Assembly: GCF_002858935.1 (NCBI RefSeq)
Contig: NZ_PJRT01000018.1
Span: forward strand, 124,001 to 188,000
DNA from: Pantoea endophytica
Lineage (GTDB): Bacteria; Pseudomonadota; Gammaproteobacteria; Enterobacterales; Enterobacteriaceae
DNA length: 64,000 bases
Direction of reading: 5' to 3'
The translations under genes were made by a program, and so were the position numbers. Below the pieces are notes generated by a model, which saw only the letters and a program-made list of their open reading frames with translations, did not search any database and was not told the origin of the DNA. This document shows, in pieces, positions 7,667 through 17,780 of this stretch (positions are counted from its first letter, which is position 1; every line of letters starts with the position of its first letter).

Positions 7667-8872
7667 TCAGTTTTTCAGATGACGGCTTGCGAGGCGAATC
7701 ATCAGGGCAAGCGCAGCGGCCAATGTTGCGAGTGCAACCACGCCGGTCCAGCCCCAATGTGCCAGCGCCAGGCTACCCAGCGCCGCGCCGGTCGCCATGC
7801 CGATGAAAACAACGGTAAACATCAAGGCGTTAAGGCGGCTGCGTGCTTCTGGCGCCAGGCTGTAAACCAGCGTCTGATGCGCCACCAGCGTGGCCTGCAC
7901 CCCCAAATCAAAACCGATGGTGCTGATGATAATCAGACCAAGCTGAGCCGGCATCGGCAGCAGCGGCAGCAGGAACATCAGCGCGAACGACACCATTACC
8001 AGCGTGGCACCGTACTGCGTAACACGCGCCGGACCGATGCGATCCGCCACGCTGCCCGCTAACGGCGCGGCTAAAGCGCCCGCGGCTCCAGCGAGGCCGA
8101 ATGCGCCAGCGACCGCACTATCCAGATGGAAGTTTTGACTCAGCATCAACGCCAGCGTTGACCAGAAGGCGCTAAAGCCCACCGACAACAACCCTTGTGC
8201 CAGCGCGGCGCGGCGCAGCGTTTGATGGTGCTGCCACAGATGCGCCAGCGACAGCAGCAAACGCGGATAGCTCACCGACGTGCCCGGCGTAAAGCGCGGC
8301 AGCACGCGCCACAGCGCCACGCTAATCAGCAACACCGCCGCCGCCGCAATCATGTACATGGTGCGCCAGCCGAAATACTCCGCCACCACGCCGCTTACCA
8401 CGCGTGACAGCAAAATCCCCACCAGCAATCCCGTCATTACCGTGCCGACGATTTTGCCGCGGCTGCGCTCCGGCGCTAACGCCGCTGAAGCGGGCACGAT
8501 GTCCTGCGCCACGGTGGCGGTTAAACCGGTGACGAAGCTGGCGATCAGCAAGGCGTTCAATCCGCCCGAGAAGCCACACAGCAGCAGCGCGGCAACCAGC
8601 AGCAAACCTTTAATCAGAATAATGGTACGGCGATCGTGGCGGTCGCCGAGCGGGGCCAGCAGCAAAATGCCCAGCGCGTAACCGGCTTGCGTCAGCATTG
8701 GCACCATGCCGACGCTGCCGATGCCGACGTTGAACTGTTTGCTGATGATATCCAGCATCGGCTGGCTGTAGTAAATCGATGCGACGCTGAGTCCGGCACC
8801 GGCCGCGAGCGTAAAGACCAGCGGCGCGGGCAGTTTTTCAGCTGGCATGGCTGACGTTGATATAGCTGACAT
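7667..8872 (-). CDS. MFS transporter, drug/aromatic efflux type
   Basis: A 401-residue, 12-helix major facilitator. The first loop contains APLGDRHDRRTIIL (GxxxDRxGRR-like motif A) and the second half carries GSVADRIGPARV, the repeated copy. The segment YYSQPMLDII near the first helix is typical of the YnfM/YbcL-type efflux group. ATG 8872 is chosen because GGGGGA precedes it; the longer frame adds 35 non-membrane residues. It is divergent from a LysR gene with 92 bp between starts, which suggests inducible export of a compound sensed by that regulator. Confidence 0.83.
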   Translation of the reverse strand: MSAISTSAMPAEKLPAPLVFTLAAGAGLSVASIYYSQPMLDIISKQFNVGIGSVGMVPMLTQAGYALGILLLAPLGDRHDRRTIILIKGLLLVAALLLCGFSGGLNALLIASFVTGLTATVAQDIVPASAALAPERSRGKIVGTVMTGLLVGILLSRVVSGVVAEYFGWRTMYMIAAAAVLLISVALWRVLPRFTPGTSVSYPRLLLSLAHLWQHHQTLRRAALAQGLLSVGFSAFWSTLALMLSQNFHLDSAVAGAFGLAGAAGALAAPLAGSVADRIGPARVTQYGATLVMVSFALMFLLPLLPMPAQLGLIIISTIGFDLGVQATLVAHQTLVYSLAPEARSRLNALMFTVVFIGMATGAALGSLALAHWGWTGVVALATLAAALALMIRLASRHLKN

Positions 8873-8964
8873 AGTGGATTCCCCCGTGAAAGTGCGCTTA
8901 TTAAAGCGCGTTGCCGCCATACGCGGTAGACTGCTCAAACACAGAACTGTTATGCGCGGTGCGT

Positions 8965-9906
8965 ATGAACAACCCATCCAGCCTTGATCGTATCGAACTG
9001 ATGCAGACCTTTATTCGCATCGTCGAGAGCGGCTCGCTCTCCGCCGCCGCCGCCCAGCTCGGCACCACGCAGCCCACCATCAGCCGACGGCTGCAGGCGC
9101 TTGAGCAGCGGCTTGGTCTCAAACTGATTATGCGCACCACGCATGCGCTGAAACTCACCGACGATGGCGAACGCTGTTATGCGCAGGCGCGTCAGCTGGT
9201 CGCGACCTGGCACGCGCTGGAGGATGATCTCACCGGCGCCAGCGACGACCCGATTGGCACGCTGCGCGTGCGGGCGCCGCATGCGTTTGGTCAGGATCAG
9301 CTAATTGAACCGCTGATTGATTATCTGCATCGCTATCCACGCTTAAACGTGGAGTGGACGCTGAATGACCGCACGCCAGACTTCATCAGCGAAAACATCG
9401 ACTGCGCCATTCAGGTCGGTGCGCCCAGCGATGCGTCCATCGTGGCGGTGCTGCTGGCGGAAGTGCCGCGCTTTGTGGTGGCGGCACCGTCGCTGCTGGC
9501 CGCCCATCCGCCGGTTGAGGACGTCTCGCAGCTCACCAACCTGCCCTGGCTGGCGCTGACCAGTTTTTATCGCAACGAAATCGCCCTGCAGCGTATTAAC
9601 GATGGTCAGCCGGTGAATCTGGCGATTGCCCCGCGCCTCGCCAGCGACAGTTTATACGCGGTGCGCAAAGCCGCCGTTGCCGGGATGGGCGCGGCGGTGG
9701 TGTCATCGTGGGTGGTGCAGGAGGATTTAGCGAAAGGGGATTTGATTCAGCTGTTGCCGGAGTGGCAAGCGCCGCCGCTGCCGGTGTGGCTGACTTATCC
9801 GTGGGCCAGCTACTATCCGGCGCGGTTACAGAAGTTTTTCGCCATGATTCGGGACGTGATGCCGAAGTTAGCGGGGACGCAGCCAGCGACGCCGGCGAGG
9901 AAATGA
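8965..9906 (+). CDS. LysR-family transcriptional regulator
   Basis: A 313-residue LTTR with the HTH at residues 10-65 (SGSLSAAAAQLGTTQPTISR) and an effector domain from about 90. ATG 8965 (MNNPSSLDRIEL) is preferred to an in-frame start 54 bp upstream because LTTRs begin close to the HTH. The gene is divergent from the MFS exporter at 7667-8872 and likely controls it. A perfect palindrome and then yqhA on the other strand follow. Confidence 0.85.
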   Translation: MNNPSSLDRIELMQTFIRIVESGSLSAAAAQLGTTQPTISRRLQALEQRLGLKLIMRTTHALKLTDDGERCYAQARQLVATWHALEDDLTGASDDPIGTLRVRAPHAFGQDQLIEPLIDYLHRYPRLNVEWTLNDRTPDFISENIDCAIQVGAPSDASIVAVLLAEVPRFVVAAPSLLAAHPPVEDVSQLTNLPWLALTSFYRNEIALQRINDGQPVNLAIAPRLASDSLYAVRKAAVAGMGAAVVSSWVVQEDLAKGDLIQLLPEWQAPPLPVWLTYPWASYYPARLQKFFAMIRDVMPKLAGTQPATPARK

Positions 9907-9908
9907 AA

Positions 9909-9930
9909 AGGTCGCCATTCATGGCGACCT
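9909..9930. repeat. GGTCGCCAT/ATGGCGACC palindrome, perfect copy
   Basis: AGGTCGCCAT (9909-9918) and ATGGCGACCT (9921-9930) are perfect 10-bp arms around TC. It sits between two convergent genes and may serve as a bidirectional transcript end. Related copies lie at 19075, 34160, 34514 and 54272. Confidence 0.7.
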
Positions 9931-9936
9931 GGTTCA

Positions 9937-10446
9937 TCACATCTTCACCGCTTTCTTATCCCCCTTCGACATATTATCCAGCCAGCCCATTACAAAGGCC
10001 GACAGCACAAACGTCAGGTGGATAATCACGTACCACATCAGCTTATCGTTTTCGATGTTGCGCGCGTCCATAAAGATACGCAGCAGGTGAATCGACGAAA
10101 TCGCCACAATCGAGGCCGCGACTTTGTTTTTCAACGAGCCGGAGTCCATTTTACCGAGCCAGCTCAGCTTCTCTCTGTGCTCATCAATATCCAGCTTGGA
10201 GACAAAGTTCTCGTAACCCGAGAGCATCACCATCACCAGCAAACCGCCGACCAGCGTCATATCCACCAGCGACAGCAGCAGCAGAATCAAATCGTTCTCC
10301 GCAATGCTGAAGACGTGCGGCAACAGGTGAAAAATTTCCTGGAAGAATTTGATGGTCAGCGCCAGCAGGCCCAACGAAAGTCCCATGTAAACCGGAGCCA
10401 GCAGCCAGCGCGATGAATACATCAGGTTTTCGATAAAACGTTCCAT
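9937..10446 (-). CDS. yqhA: UPF0114 family inner membrane protein YqhA
   Basis: A 169-residue protein with four predicted membrane helices (about 10-32, 50-75, 105-125 and 135-158) and a short cytosolic loop rich in charged residues (80-100). The start [20 protein letters not shown] is the hallmark of the UPF0114/TIGR00645 family, of which E. coli YqhA is a member. The function is unknown. It lies directly downstream of kdpD, in the place where kdpE is normally found, with 54 bp between the two. Confidence 0.88.
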   Translation of the reverse strand: MERFIENLMYSSRWLLAPVYMGLSLGLLALTIKFFQEIFHLLPHVFSIAENDLILLLLSLVDMTLVGGLLVMVMLSGYENFVSKLDIDEHREKLSWLGKMDSGSLKNKVAASIVAISSIHLLRIFMDARNIENDKLMWYVIIHLTFVLSAFVMGWLDNMSKGDKKAVKM

Positions 10447-10500
10447 AAGTTCCCATTAATCAACAGACAAGTGGGCGAGTATAACCGAACTTATGTGAAG

Positions 10501-13173
10501 TTATTTCAGCCCTTCTTCAGAAATTTCAGGCGCGGCGGGCAGCGGCAATGACAAACGGAACACCGCGCCGCCTTCCGGCCGATTCTCCGCCCAGATGCGC
10601 CCGCGATGGGATTCGATAATGGTTTTACCGATCGCCAAACCCAAGCCGACGCCCGGCACCGCCGACTCTTTATCACCGCGCGCAAACTTGTCAAAAATAC
10701 GCGTGAGGTTCTCCGGCGCGATGCCGGGACCGCTGTCCCACACCGCAATCTCCAACCGATCGCGATCGCGCCACGCCCGAATACCGTGCTGCGCCGCGTT
10801 GCCTGCGTATTTCAGGCTGTTTTCGATCAGATTGGTAAACACGCGCTCCAGCATGGCGCTGTCGCCTTTGATCAGCACCATCTCGGGTAATTCGAGGATA
10901 AATTCATGGCCCTTCAGCGACGGGCCCATGCTGCTCAGCGCGCCGCCAATCACCTCATCCAGCGCCACCCACTCTTCGCGCAGATTGAGTCCGCCGGATT
11001 GTATGCGCGCCATATCCAGCATGTTACTCACCAGCCGAATGGTACTCAGCGTCTGTTCACGAATCTGATTGGCCTGGTCGACATACTTCGACTCTTCGCT
11101 GGCGAGATCGAGCATCAGCATCTCCGCCTGACCAAACAGCACCGTCAGCGGCGTGCGCAGGTCGTGCGACAGCGCTGACAGCAGCGCATTGCGCAGCTGC
11201 TCGCGCTCGGCGGCCAGCCGCGACGCCGCCTCACTGTGCGACAGCGCCATGCGTTCCAGCGCGTTAGCAATCAACACGGTGAAGGTTTCCAGTAAACGCT
11301 GCTGCTCGGGGATCATCAGCTGACGCAGGTTTTCCGGTTCCACCACCAGCAAGCCGCGACAGTGATTACCACTTTTCAGCGGCAGAATCTGGTACGGCAC
11401 CGCCGGCAAGGTATCGGTGCCCGCGCCCGCCGGTTGGCCTTTGCTGTAACTCCATTTGGCGATGGCCAGATCCGGCGGCGTACCGATCGCGGTATCGCCC
11501 ACGGTTTGCAGCTCGCCCTGCTCATCCGGCAGCAGCAGTAAACTGCGCGCCTGCAGGGTGACATCGATGATGCGCTGGCTGGTGGTGGCGATATCCTGCG
11601 GCGTCAAATCGCTGCCGAGCGCTTTCGCCATCTCATACAGATGCCGCGCGCGCTGTTCACGGTAGCGCGCCACTTTGGCCTGATAGCGCACGCCCGCTGT
11701 CAGATTCCCAACAATCACGCCCACCGCCAGCATCACCGCGAAGGTCACCAGATACTGCAAATCCGACACCGCCACGGTGCCGGTAGGCGCGACAAAGAAC
11801 AGGTCGAAAGCGATGATGTTGATCACCGTGGCGAACACCGATGGCCAGCGGCCATAGCGCAGCGCCACCAGCACCACCGCCAGCAGATAAATCATCACGC
11901 TGTTGGCGGGATCAAACGCCACCAGCAGCCAGCGGCCGACGCCGGTGACCAAAATACACAGCAGCAGCGCCATCACACAGCCGCGCAGATAGAGCCGCCA
12001 TTTTTCGTTGCTGGCGCGCTGGCCGCTGAGCGGATGCGGCGCATCGCGCACCGGTTCATCCAGCGCCACCACCAGCAAATCGAGATCCGGGCCGAGTTCG
12101 CCGAGGCGCTGGGCAAAGCTGTCGCGCCGCCAGCGCCGTTGTGGCTGACGGCCGGTCACGATTTTACCGAGATTGTGCTCGCGCGCGTAACGCAGCACCG
12201 CGCGCGCTTCATCGGGATCGGAGAGCGTGGCGGTTTCAGCGCCAAGTTCCTGCGCCAGTTGCAGCGTGCGTAAAATGGCGCGACGGCGCGCTTCCGGCAG
12301 CCGATTGAGGCGCGGCGTTTCCACATACACCGCGTGCCATTCGCTGCCGAGCCGCGCCGCTAAACGCGCGGCGGTGCGCACCAGCTTTTCGCTGCCGGTA
12401 TCGTCGCCGATGCACAGCAGAATGGCGTCACGCGTGTGCCACACTTTGTCGCGGCCTTGCCGATCGCGCCAGGCACGCATCTGGTCATCCACGCGATCGG
12501 CGGTACGACGCAACGCCAGCTCACGCAGCGCGAACAGATTGCCTTTACGGAAGAAGTTTTCGATGGCGCGTTCGGCGCGGTCGCCGACGTAGACTTTGCC
12601 CTCTTTCAGCCGCTGACGCAGATCGTCCGGCGGCAGATCCACCAGCACCACTTCGTCGGCGCTATCAAAGAAGGGATCGGGTACGGTTTCACGCACCTGA
12701 ATGCCGGTGACACCGCCGACCACATCATTCAGGCTTTCCAGATGCTGGACGTTAACGGTGGTGATGACGTCAATGCCCGCTTCGAGCAGCTCTTCAATGT
12801 CCTGCCAGCGCTTGGGATGACGCGAACCCTGCACGTTGGTGTGCGCCAGTTCATCCATCAGGATCACCGCCGGATGGCGCGCCAGCGCGGCATCGAGATC
12901 GAATTCGGCATGGCGCGAACGGCCGGTGGTACGCCGTGGCAACAGCGCCAGCCCGATGAGCAGCGCGGCGGTCTCTGCACGATCGTGGGTCTCTACCACG
13001 CCGGCTAACACGTCGAGACCTTGCGCCCGCAGGCGCTGCGCCTCCTGCAGCATGGCGAACGTTTTGCCCACGCCCGCACAGGCGCCAAAGTAGATTTTCA
13101 GCTTACCGCGATGGCTGTCGCTGTGGTTCAGCAGCAGCGCATCGGGATCGGGGCGGGCAATTTCGTCGTTCAT
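10501..13173 (-). CDS. kdpD: Potassium-sensing histidine kinase KdpD
   Basis: An 890-residue sensor kinase, close to the 894 residues of E. coli. Domains in order: KdpD N-terminal domain with a Walker-type loop GACAGVGKT (30-38), a USP-like domain (about 250-370), four membrane helices (about 395-500, DUF4118), a GAF-like region, a HisKA domain with the phospho-acceptor in SHDLRTP at His670, and a C-terminal ATPase domain with N (IENSLKYAGN), G1 (DSGPGIAPENLTRIFDKF) and G2 (GLGLAIGK) boxes. It phosphorylates KdpE to switch on kdpFABC when K+ is low. It is odd that kdpE is not downstream, and that 89 bp containing a REP pair separate it from kdpC. Confidence 0.95.
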   Translation of the reverse strand: MNDEIARPDPDALLLNHSDSHRGKLKIYFGACAGVGKTFAMLQEAQRLRAQGLDVLAGVVETHDRAETAALLIGLALLPRRTTGRSRHAEFDLDAALARHPAVILMDELAHTNVQGSRHPKRWQDIEELLEAGIDVITTVNVQHLESLNDVVGGVTGIQVRETVPDPFFDSADEVVLVDLPPDDLRQRLKEGKVYVGDRAERAIENFFRKGNLFALRELALRRTADRVDDQMRAWRDRQGRDKVWHTRDAILLCIGDDTGSEKLVRTAARLAARLGSEWHAVYVETPRLNRLPEARRRAILRTLQLAQELGAETATLSDPDEARAVLRYAREHNLGKIVTGRQPQRRWRRDSFAQRLGELGPDLDLLVVALDEPVRDAPHPLSGQRASNEKWRLYLRGCVMALLLCILVTGVGRWLLVAFDPANSVMIYLLAVVLVALRYGRWPSVFATVINIIAFDLFFVAPTGTVAVSDLQYLVTFAVMLAVGVIVGNLTAGVRYQAKVARYREQRARHLYEMAKALGSDLTPQDIATTSQRIIDVTLQARSLLLLPDEQGELQTVGDTAIGTPPDLAIAKWSYSKGQPAGAGTDTLPAVPYQILPLKSGNHCRGLLVVEPENLRQLMIPEQQRLLETFTVLIANALERMALSHSEAASRLAAEREQLRNALLSALSHDLRTPLTVLFGQAEMLMLDLASEESKYVDQANQIREQTLSTIRLVSNMLDMARIQSGGLNLREEWVALDEVIGGALSSMGPSLKGHEFILELPEMVLIKGDSAMLERVFTNLIENSLKYAGNAAQHGIRAWRDRDRLEIAVWDSGPGIAPENLTRIFDKFARGDKESAVPGVGLGLAIGKTIIESHRGRIWAENRPEGGAVFRLSLPLPAAPEISEEGLK

Positions 13174-13194
13174 CGATCGTCCATCGTAAAAACA

Positions 13195-13256
13195 GCGTGA
13201 TAAATCGCGTCGCTACGATTGCGTGCATATACCGTAGCGGCGCAATGCATTGCGCG
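13195..13256. repeat. REP-like inverted pair between kdpC and kdpD
   Basis: An inverted, partly decayed unit (13195-13218) and a good unit CGTAGCGGCGCAATGCATTG... (13233-13256) face each other around a 14-nt spacer. This is one of six loci of the family in the window, and the only one inside a tight operon. Confidence 0.75.
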
Positions 13257-13262
13257 AGGTGT

Positions 13263-13835
13263 TTATCCTTGTAAATCATCCAGCGCCAGATTCAGGCGCA
13301 GCACGTTTACCGTCTCTTCGCCAACAAACGGCAGCAGCGGGCGCTCGGTGTGGCGCACAATCAGCGCCTCGACATCTTTCAGCGCCATCTTGCGCGCGGC
13401 GGCGATGCGCGGTGCCTGCCACAGCGCAGCTTCTGGCGAAATATCCGGATCTAATCCGCTCGCCGATTCGGTGACCAACTCCACCGGCACCGCTTTGGGC
13501 GCTTGCGGATTCGCCGCACGCAGCGCGGCGACGCGTTCCGCTACCGCTTTATCCAGCGCCGGATTGCTGCCTGCCAGATTGCTGCCGCTGGAGGCCAACG
13601 CATTATAAGGCGCATCGCCGGTAGCGGAAGGTCGGCCCCAAAAGTGGCCCGGCTGATTAAACATTTGCCCAATCTGCTCGGAACCGCGTACCGCGCCATC
13701 CTGCTCAATCAGCGAACCGTTGGCCTGCGATGGGAACCACCACTGCGCCAGACCGGTGGTCAGCAGCGGATAGACCGCGCCGGTGAGCAGCGTAAGCACC
13801 AGTAACAATACAATAGCCGGACGTAACTGACTCAT
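13263..13835 (-). CDS. kdpC: Potassium-transporting ATPase subunit KdpC
   Basis: A 190-residue subunit with one N-terminal membrane helix (about 7-28) and a periplasmic domain. The stretch [22 protein letters not shown] and the later [28 protein letters not shown] are family signatures. KdpC stabilises the complex between the KdpA channel-like subunit and the KdpB pump and raises K+ affinity. It follows kdpB by 11 bp in the usual order. Confidence 0.95.
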   Translation of the reverse strand: MSQLRPAIVLLLVLTLLTGAVYPLLTTGLAQWWFPSQANGSLIEQDGAVRGSEQIGQMFNQPGHFWGRPSATGDAPYNALASSGSNLAGSNPALDKAVAERVAALRAANPQAPKAVPVELVTESASGLDPDISPEAALWQAPRIAAARKMALKDVEALIVRHTERPLLPFVGEETVNVLRLNLALDDLQG

Positions 13836-13846
13836 TTCTCTTCTCC

Positions 13847-15895
13847 TTAAGCCAGACCAAGCAGCGTTAGCAGCAGGTCAATGGCTTTAATACCTATAAA
13901 CGGCACCACTAATCCGCCCGCACCGTAAATCCACAGGTTGCGACGCAGCAGCGCCGCCGCGCTCAGCGGACGATAACTCACGCCTTTCAGCGCCAGCGGG
14001 ATCAGGAACACAATCACCAGCGCGTTAAAAATTACCGCCGACAGAATCGCCGAGTTCGGCGAATGCAGCCCCATCACGTTGAGCATGTTGAGCTGCGGAT
14101 AGGTGGCGGCAAACGCGGCCGGAATAATGGCGAAATACTTCGCCACGTCGTTGGCGATACTGAAGGTGGTGAGCGAGCCGCGCGTCATCAGCATCTGTTT
14201 GCCGATGTGCACCACTTCCAGCAGTTTGGTCGGATTCGAGTCGAGATCGACCATGTTGCCGGCCTCTTTCGCCGCCTGGGTTCCCGAGTTCATCGCCACC
14301 GCCACGTCGGCCTGCGCCAGCGCCGGTGCGTCGTTGGTGCCGTCGCCGGTCATCGCCACTAAGCGCCCTTCGGCCTGATACTGACGAATCAGCGCCAGCT
14401 TGGCTTCCGGCGTCGCTTCAGACAGGAAGTCATCGACGCCGGCTTCCGCCGCAATCGCCGCCGCAGTTAACGGATTATCGCCGGTGATCATCACCGTCTT
14501 GATGCCCATCTTGCGCAGCTCGGCAAAGCGCTCTTTGATGCCGCCTTTGACGATATCTTTCAGCGCCACCACGCCCAGCACCTGCGCGCCTTCGGCCACC
14601 ACCAGCGGCGTGCCGCCAGCGCGCGCCACTTCTTCGACGGCGGCATTCACTTCTAACGGGAAGCGGCCATGATTGGCTTCAATGTGGCGACGAACCGCAT
14701 CGACCGCGCCTTTGCGTATCAGACGATCCTGCACGTTTACGCCGCTCATGCGCGTTTGCGCCGAGAAGGGAATGAAGCTCGCCCCCATGCTGCTCAAGTC
14801 ACGCTCACGCAGGTTAAATTTCTGCTTCGCCAGCACCACGATGCTGCGCCCTTCCGGCGTTTCATCGGCCAGCGACGCCAGCTGCGCCGCATCGGCCAGC
14901 TGCTGTTCGCTGACGCCCGGCGCAGGCAGGAACTGCGTCGCCTGACGGTTGCCGAGTGTGATGGTGCCGGTTTTATCCAGCATCAGCACATCGACGTCGC
15001 CCGCCGCTTCCACCGCTCGGCCGCTGGTGGCGATAACATTCGCGCCCAGCATGCGGCTCATGCCCGCCACACCGATGGCCGACAGCAGGCCGCCGATGGT
15101 GGTCGGGATCAAACACACCAGCAGCGCCACCAGCACCGTGATGCTGACTGGCGTGCCGCCATACGCTGAGAACGGCCACAGCGTGGCGGTCGCCAGCAGG
15201 AACACAATTGTCAGCGACACCAGCAGAATGGTCAGCGCCACTTCGTTCGGCGTTTTGCGGCGTTTCGCGCCTTCCACCATCGCAATCATGCGGTCGAGGA
15301 AAGTTTCACCCGGATTGACGCTGCACTGAATCACCAGCCAGTCGGAAAGAATGCGCGTACCGCCGGTCACCGAGGAGAAATCCCCGCCCGATTCACGGAT
15401 CACCGGCGCGGATTCACCGGTGATGGCGCTCTCATCCACCGATGCGCCGCCCTCCAGCACCTCGCCGTCGCACGGAATGATGTCACCGGCTTCCACCAGC
15501 ACCACATCGCCTTTGCGCAGCGTATCGGCCGCCACGTTGTGCCACGCAGCGCCGTAGCGCGCTTCGGCCAGTTTTTTCGCATCGCTGGTTTTATTGATGC
15601 CTTTCAGGCTGTTGGCCTGCGCCTTGCTGCGCCCTTCCGCCAGCGCTTCGGCGAAGTTGGCGAACAGCACGGTGAACCACAGCCAGATGGCGACGCCGGC
15701 GGTAAAGCCCGCGTTACCGCTGAGCGCGCCGCTGGCCATGCCCACCGCCAATACCGAGGTCAGCACGCTGCCGATCCACACCAAAAACATCACCGGGTTG
15801 CGGAACTGCACGCGTGGATCGAGTTTTTTCAGCGCATCCAGCATGGCAACGCGGGTTAGCGCCGCATCAAATAGCGCCAGTTGTTGACGACTCAT
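13847..15895 (-). CDS. kdpB: Potassium-transporting P-type ATPase KdpB
   Basis: A 682-residue P-type ATPase, the same length as in E. coli. TGES is at 159-162 (Ser162 is the inhibitory phosphorylation site known in E. coli), the phosphorylated Asp307 lies in DKTGT, and the hinge motif [16 protein letters not shown] is in the C-terminal half. The helix-four motif [10 protein letters not shown] replaces the CPx motif of heavy-metal pumps, as expected for Kdp. KdpB uses ATP to drive K+ that enters through KdpA into the cytosol. It is 7 bp downstream of kdpA. Confidence 0.97.
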   Translation of the reverse strand: MSRQQLALFDAALTRVAMLDALKKLDPRVQFRNPVMFLVWIGSVLTSVLAVGMASGALSGNAGFTAGVAIWLWFTVLFANFAEALAEGRSKAQANSLKGINKTSDAKKLAEARYGAAWHNVAADTLRKGDVVLVEAGDIIPCDGEVLEGGASVDESAITGESAPVIRESGGDFSSVTGGTRILSDWLVIQCSVNPGETFLDRMIAMVEGAKRRKTPNEVALTILLVSLTIVFLLATATLWPFSAYGGTPVSITVLVALLVCLIPTTIGGLLSAIGVAGMSRMLGANVIATSGRAVEAAGDVDVLMLDKTGTITLGNRQATQFLPAPGVSEQQLADAAQLASLADETPEGRSIVVLAKQKFNLRERDLSSMGASFIPFSAQTRMSGVNVQDRLIRKGAVDAVRRHIEANHGRFPLEVNAAVEEVARAGGTPLVVAEGAQVLGVVALKDIVKGGIKERFAELRKMGIKTVMITGDNPLTAAAIAAEAGVDDFLSEATPEAKLALIRQYQAEGRLVAMTGDGTNDAPALAQADVAVAMNSGTQAAKEAGNMVDLDSNPTKLLEVVHIGKQMLMTRGSLTTFSIANDVAKYFAIIPAAFAATYPQLNMLNVMGLHSPNSAILSAVIFNALVIVFLIPLALKGVSYRPLSAAALLRRNLWIYGAGGLVVPFIGIKAIDLLLTLLGLA

Positions 15896-15902
15896 GATTC
15901 CG

Positions 15903-17582
15903 TTATCCCTGAATTAATTGCAGATGTTCCGCGACCGGGCCCAATGCCAGCGCGGGGATGAACGTCAATGCGCCCACCAGCAAGACGGTGCCAATCAGCA
16001 GCGCGATAAACAGCGGGCCGTGCGTTGGCAGCGTGCCGTTGCCGACTGGCTGAATTTTCTTCGCCGCCAGCGAACCGGCAATCGCCAGCACCGGAAAGAT
16101 GATGCCGAAACGGCCCACCAACATGCAGAAGCCCAGCAGCAGGTTCCAGAACGGCGTGTTAGCGCTCAGTCCGGCAAAGGCGCTGCCGTTGTTATTGGAT
16201 GCCGAGGAAACCGCGTACAGCACTTCGCTGAAGCCATGAATACCAAGATTGGCCATACCGGCGCGACCGGCGTCGGTCATCATCGCCAGCGCGGTGCCGA
16301 GCAGCACCAGCGTTGGCGTCACCAGGATCGCCAGCGCGGTCATCTTCATCTCCCACACGTCGATTTTTTTGCCCATGTACTCTGGCGTGCGACCGATCAT
16401 CAACCCGGCGATAAACACGCCGAGCAGCACGAACAGCAGCATGCCGTACAGGCCAGCACCGACGCCGCCGAACACCACTTCACCCAGCTGCATCAACCAC
16501 ATCGGCACCATGCCGCCGAGCGCGGTGAAGGAGTCATGCATGGCGTTAACCGCACCGCACGACGCCGCCGTGGTGATCACCGCAAACAAGCTGGAGTTGA
16601 GAATGCCGAAGCGCGTCTCCTTGCCTTCCATGTTGATGGCGCTGTCTGCGCCGAGCGCGATGAAGTGCGGATTACCACGCAGTTCGGCCCACATCACGGC
16701 GATGACCGCCAGCACAAACATGATGGTCATCGCCCACAGCAGCATGTGGCCCTGACGACGATCGCCCAGATGCTGACCAAAGGTGAAACAGAGCGCCGCC
16801 GGGATCAGGAAGATGCTCAGCATCTGTACGAAGTTGGTTAGCGCCGTCGGGTTTTCGAACGGATGCGCCGAGTTAACGTTGAAGAAACCGCCGCCGTTGG
16901 TGCCGAGCATTTTGATCGCTTCCTGCGATGCCACCGGCCCGAGCGGCAGCGTCTGCTGCGCGCCTTCCAGCGTGGTGAGCGCATGGTACGGTTCGAAGGT
17001 TTGAATGCTGCCCTGGCTGACGAAGAACAACGCGATAACCAGGCTGATCGGCAGCAGCACGTAAAGGGTAATGCGCGTCAGGTCACGCCATGCGTTGCCG
17101 AGCGTATCCAGCGAACGGTTGGCAAAACCACGAATCAGCGCAAACGCCACGGCGATACCGGTCGCCGCCGACAGGAAGTTCTGCACCGTGAGGCCCGCCA
17201 TCTGACTGAAATAGCTCAGCGTGCTTTCCCCGGCGTAGGATTGCCAGTTGGTGTTGGTGACGAAGCTGATAGCGGTATTGAGCGCCAGATCCCAGCTGAG
17301 ATTAGGCAGATGCTGCGGGTTCAGCGGCAGCGCAGCCTGCGTCATCAACATCAGCAGCAGCAAGGCAAAACCCAGCGCGTTAAACAGCAGAATCGCCAGC
17401 AGATAGTGCGGCCAGCGCATGGCATCGCCGTCGGCACCGGCCAGTCGCCACAGCGCGCCTTCGGTGCGCGGCAGCAGCGGCTTGTCAGCGACAAACAGGG
17501 CGAGATAACGTCCCAGCGGTTGTGCCAGCACCATCAGTACCAGCAGAAACACCGCAATTAGCATAAATGCATTCGCCGCCAT
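15903..17582 (-). CDS. kdpA: Potassium-transporting ATPase subunit KdpA
   Basis: A 559-residue membrane subunit (557 in E. coli) with ten helices and four pseudo-repeats of the potassium-channel pore. [20 protein letters not shown] (about residue 230) is the second pore loop and filter; further Gly-rich pore loops occur around residues 345 and 470. KdpA selects and conducts K+ to KdpB. Its ATG overlaps the kdpF stop (TGATG), so the two are translationally coupled. Confidence 0.97.
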   Translation of the reverse strand: MAANAFMLIAVFLLVLMVLAQPLGRYLALFVADKPLLPRTEGALWRLAGADGDAMRWPHYLLAILLFNALGFALLLLMLMTQAALPLNPQHLPNLSWDLALNTAISFVTNTNWQSYAGESTLSYFSQMAGLTVQNFLSAATGIAVAFALIRGFANRSLDTLGNAWRDLTRITLYVLLPISLVIALFFVSQGSIQTFEPYHALTTLEGAQQTLPLGPVASQEAIKMLGTNGGGFFNVNSAHPFENPTALTNFVQMLSIFLIPAALCFTFGQHLGDRRQGHMLLWAMTIMFVLAVIAVMWAELRGNPHFIALGADSAINMEGKETRFGILNSSLFAVITTAASCGAVNAMHDSFTALGGMVPMWLMQLGEVVFGGVGAGLYGMLLFVLLGVFIAGLMIGRTPEYMGKKIDVWEMKMTALAILVTPTLVLLGTALAMMTDAGRAGMANLGIHGFSEVLYAVSSASNNNGSAFAGLSANTPFWNLLLGFCMLVGRFGIIFPVLAIAGSLAAKKIQPVGNGTLPTHGPLFIALLIGTVLLVGALTFIPALALGPVAEHLQLIQG

Positions 17583-17671
17583 CAGAATGCCTCCGCATTA
17601 AGTAGGGCATAAATCAGGTAGCCCAGAAGAACAAACACCAGCACGATGCCGGCTATCACGCCCACGCTCAC
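17582..17671 (-). CDS. kdpF: Potassium-transporting ATPase small subunit KdpF
   Basis: A 29-residue single-helix protein starting with GTG at 17671. The translation begins [16 protein letters not shown] and ends ALLNAEAF, which is almost the E. coli KdpF sequence. A strong GGAGG lies 5-9 bases before the start. The stop codon overlaps the kdpA start. KdpF is a lipid-like stabiliser of the KdpABC complex. It is easily missed because it is short and uses GTG. Confidence 0.93.
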   Translation of the reverse strand: MSVGVIAGIVLVFVLLGYLIYALLNAEAF

Positions 17672-17746
17672 AGCAACCTCCAGAGGATTTAGGTAGTGCT
17701 GCAAGCATGCGCGGCGCGGCATAAAGAAGAGGTAAAAAGGCGGGAA

Positions 17747-17772
17747 GCGGGCGTAAATAAAGTATAAAAATG
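17747..17772 (-). promoter_or_regulatory. KdpE-binding site of the kdp promoter
   Basis: On the minus strand the sequence CATTTTTATACTTTATTTAC, followed by GCCCGC, closely matches the known E. coli KdpE target (T-rich TTTATACTTTTTTTAC followed by a C-rich tract). It lies about 75 bp upstream of kdpF, where an activator of the operon should bind. This implies that a KdpE protein exists somewhere in the genome. Confidence 0.75.
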
Positions 17773-17780
17773 GTGAAGAA

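Noticed and set aside
10595..17561. Many long open frames on the plus strand opposite the kdp genes (for example 11641-12273, 15918-16841, 16863-17561)
   Set aside because: They lie antisense to clearly coding KdpA-D; their translations are rich in His, Arg and Gln, the usual product of complementary GC-rich codons.
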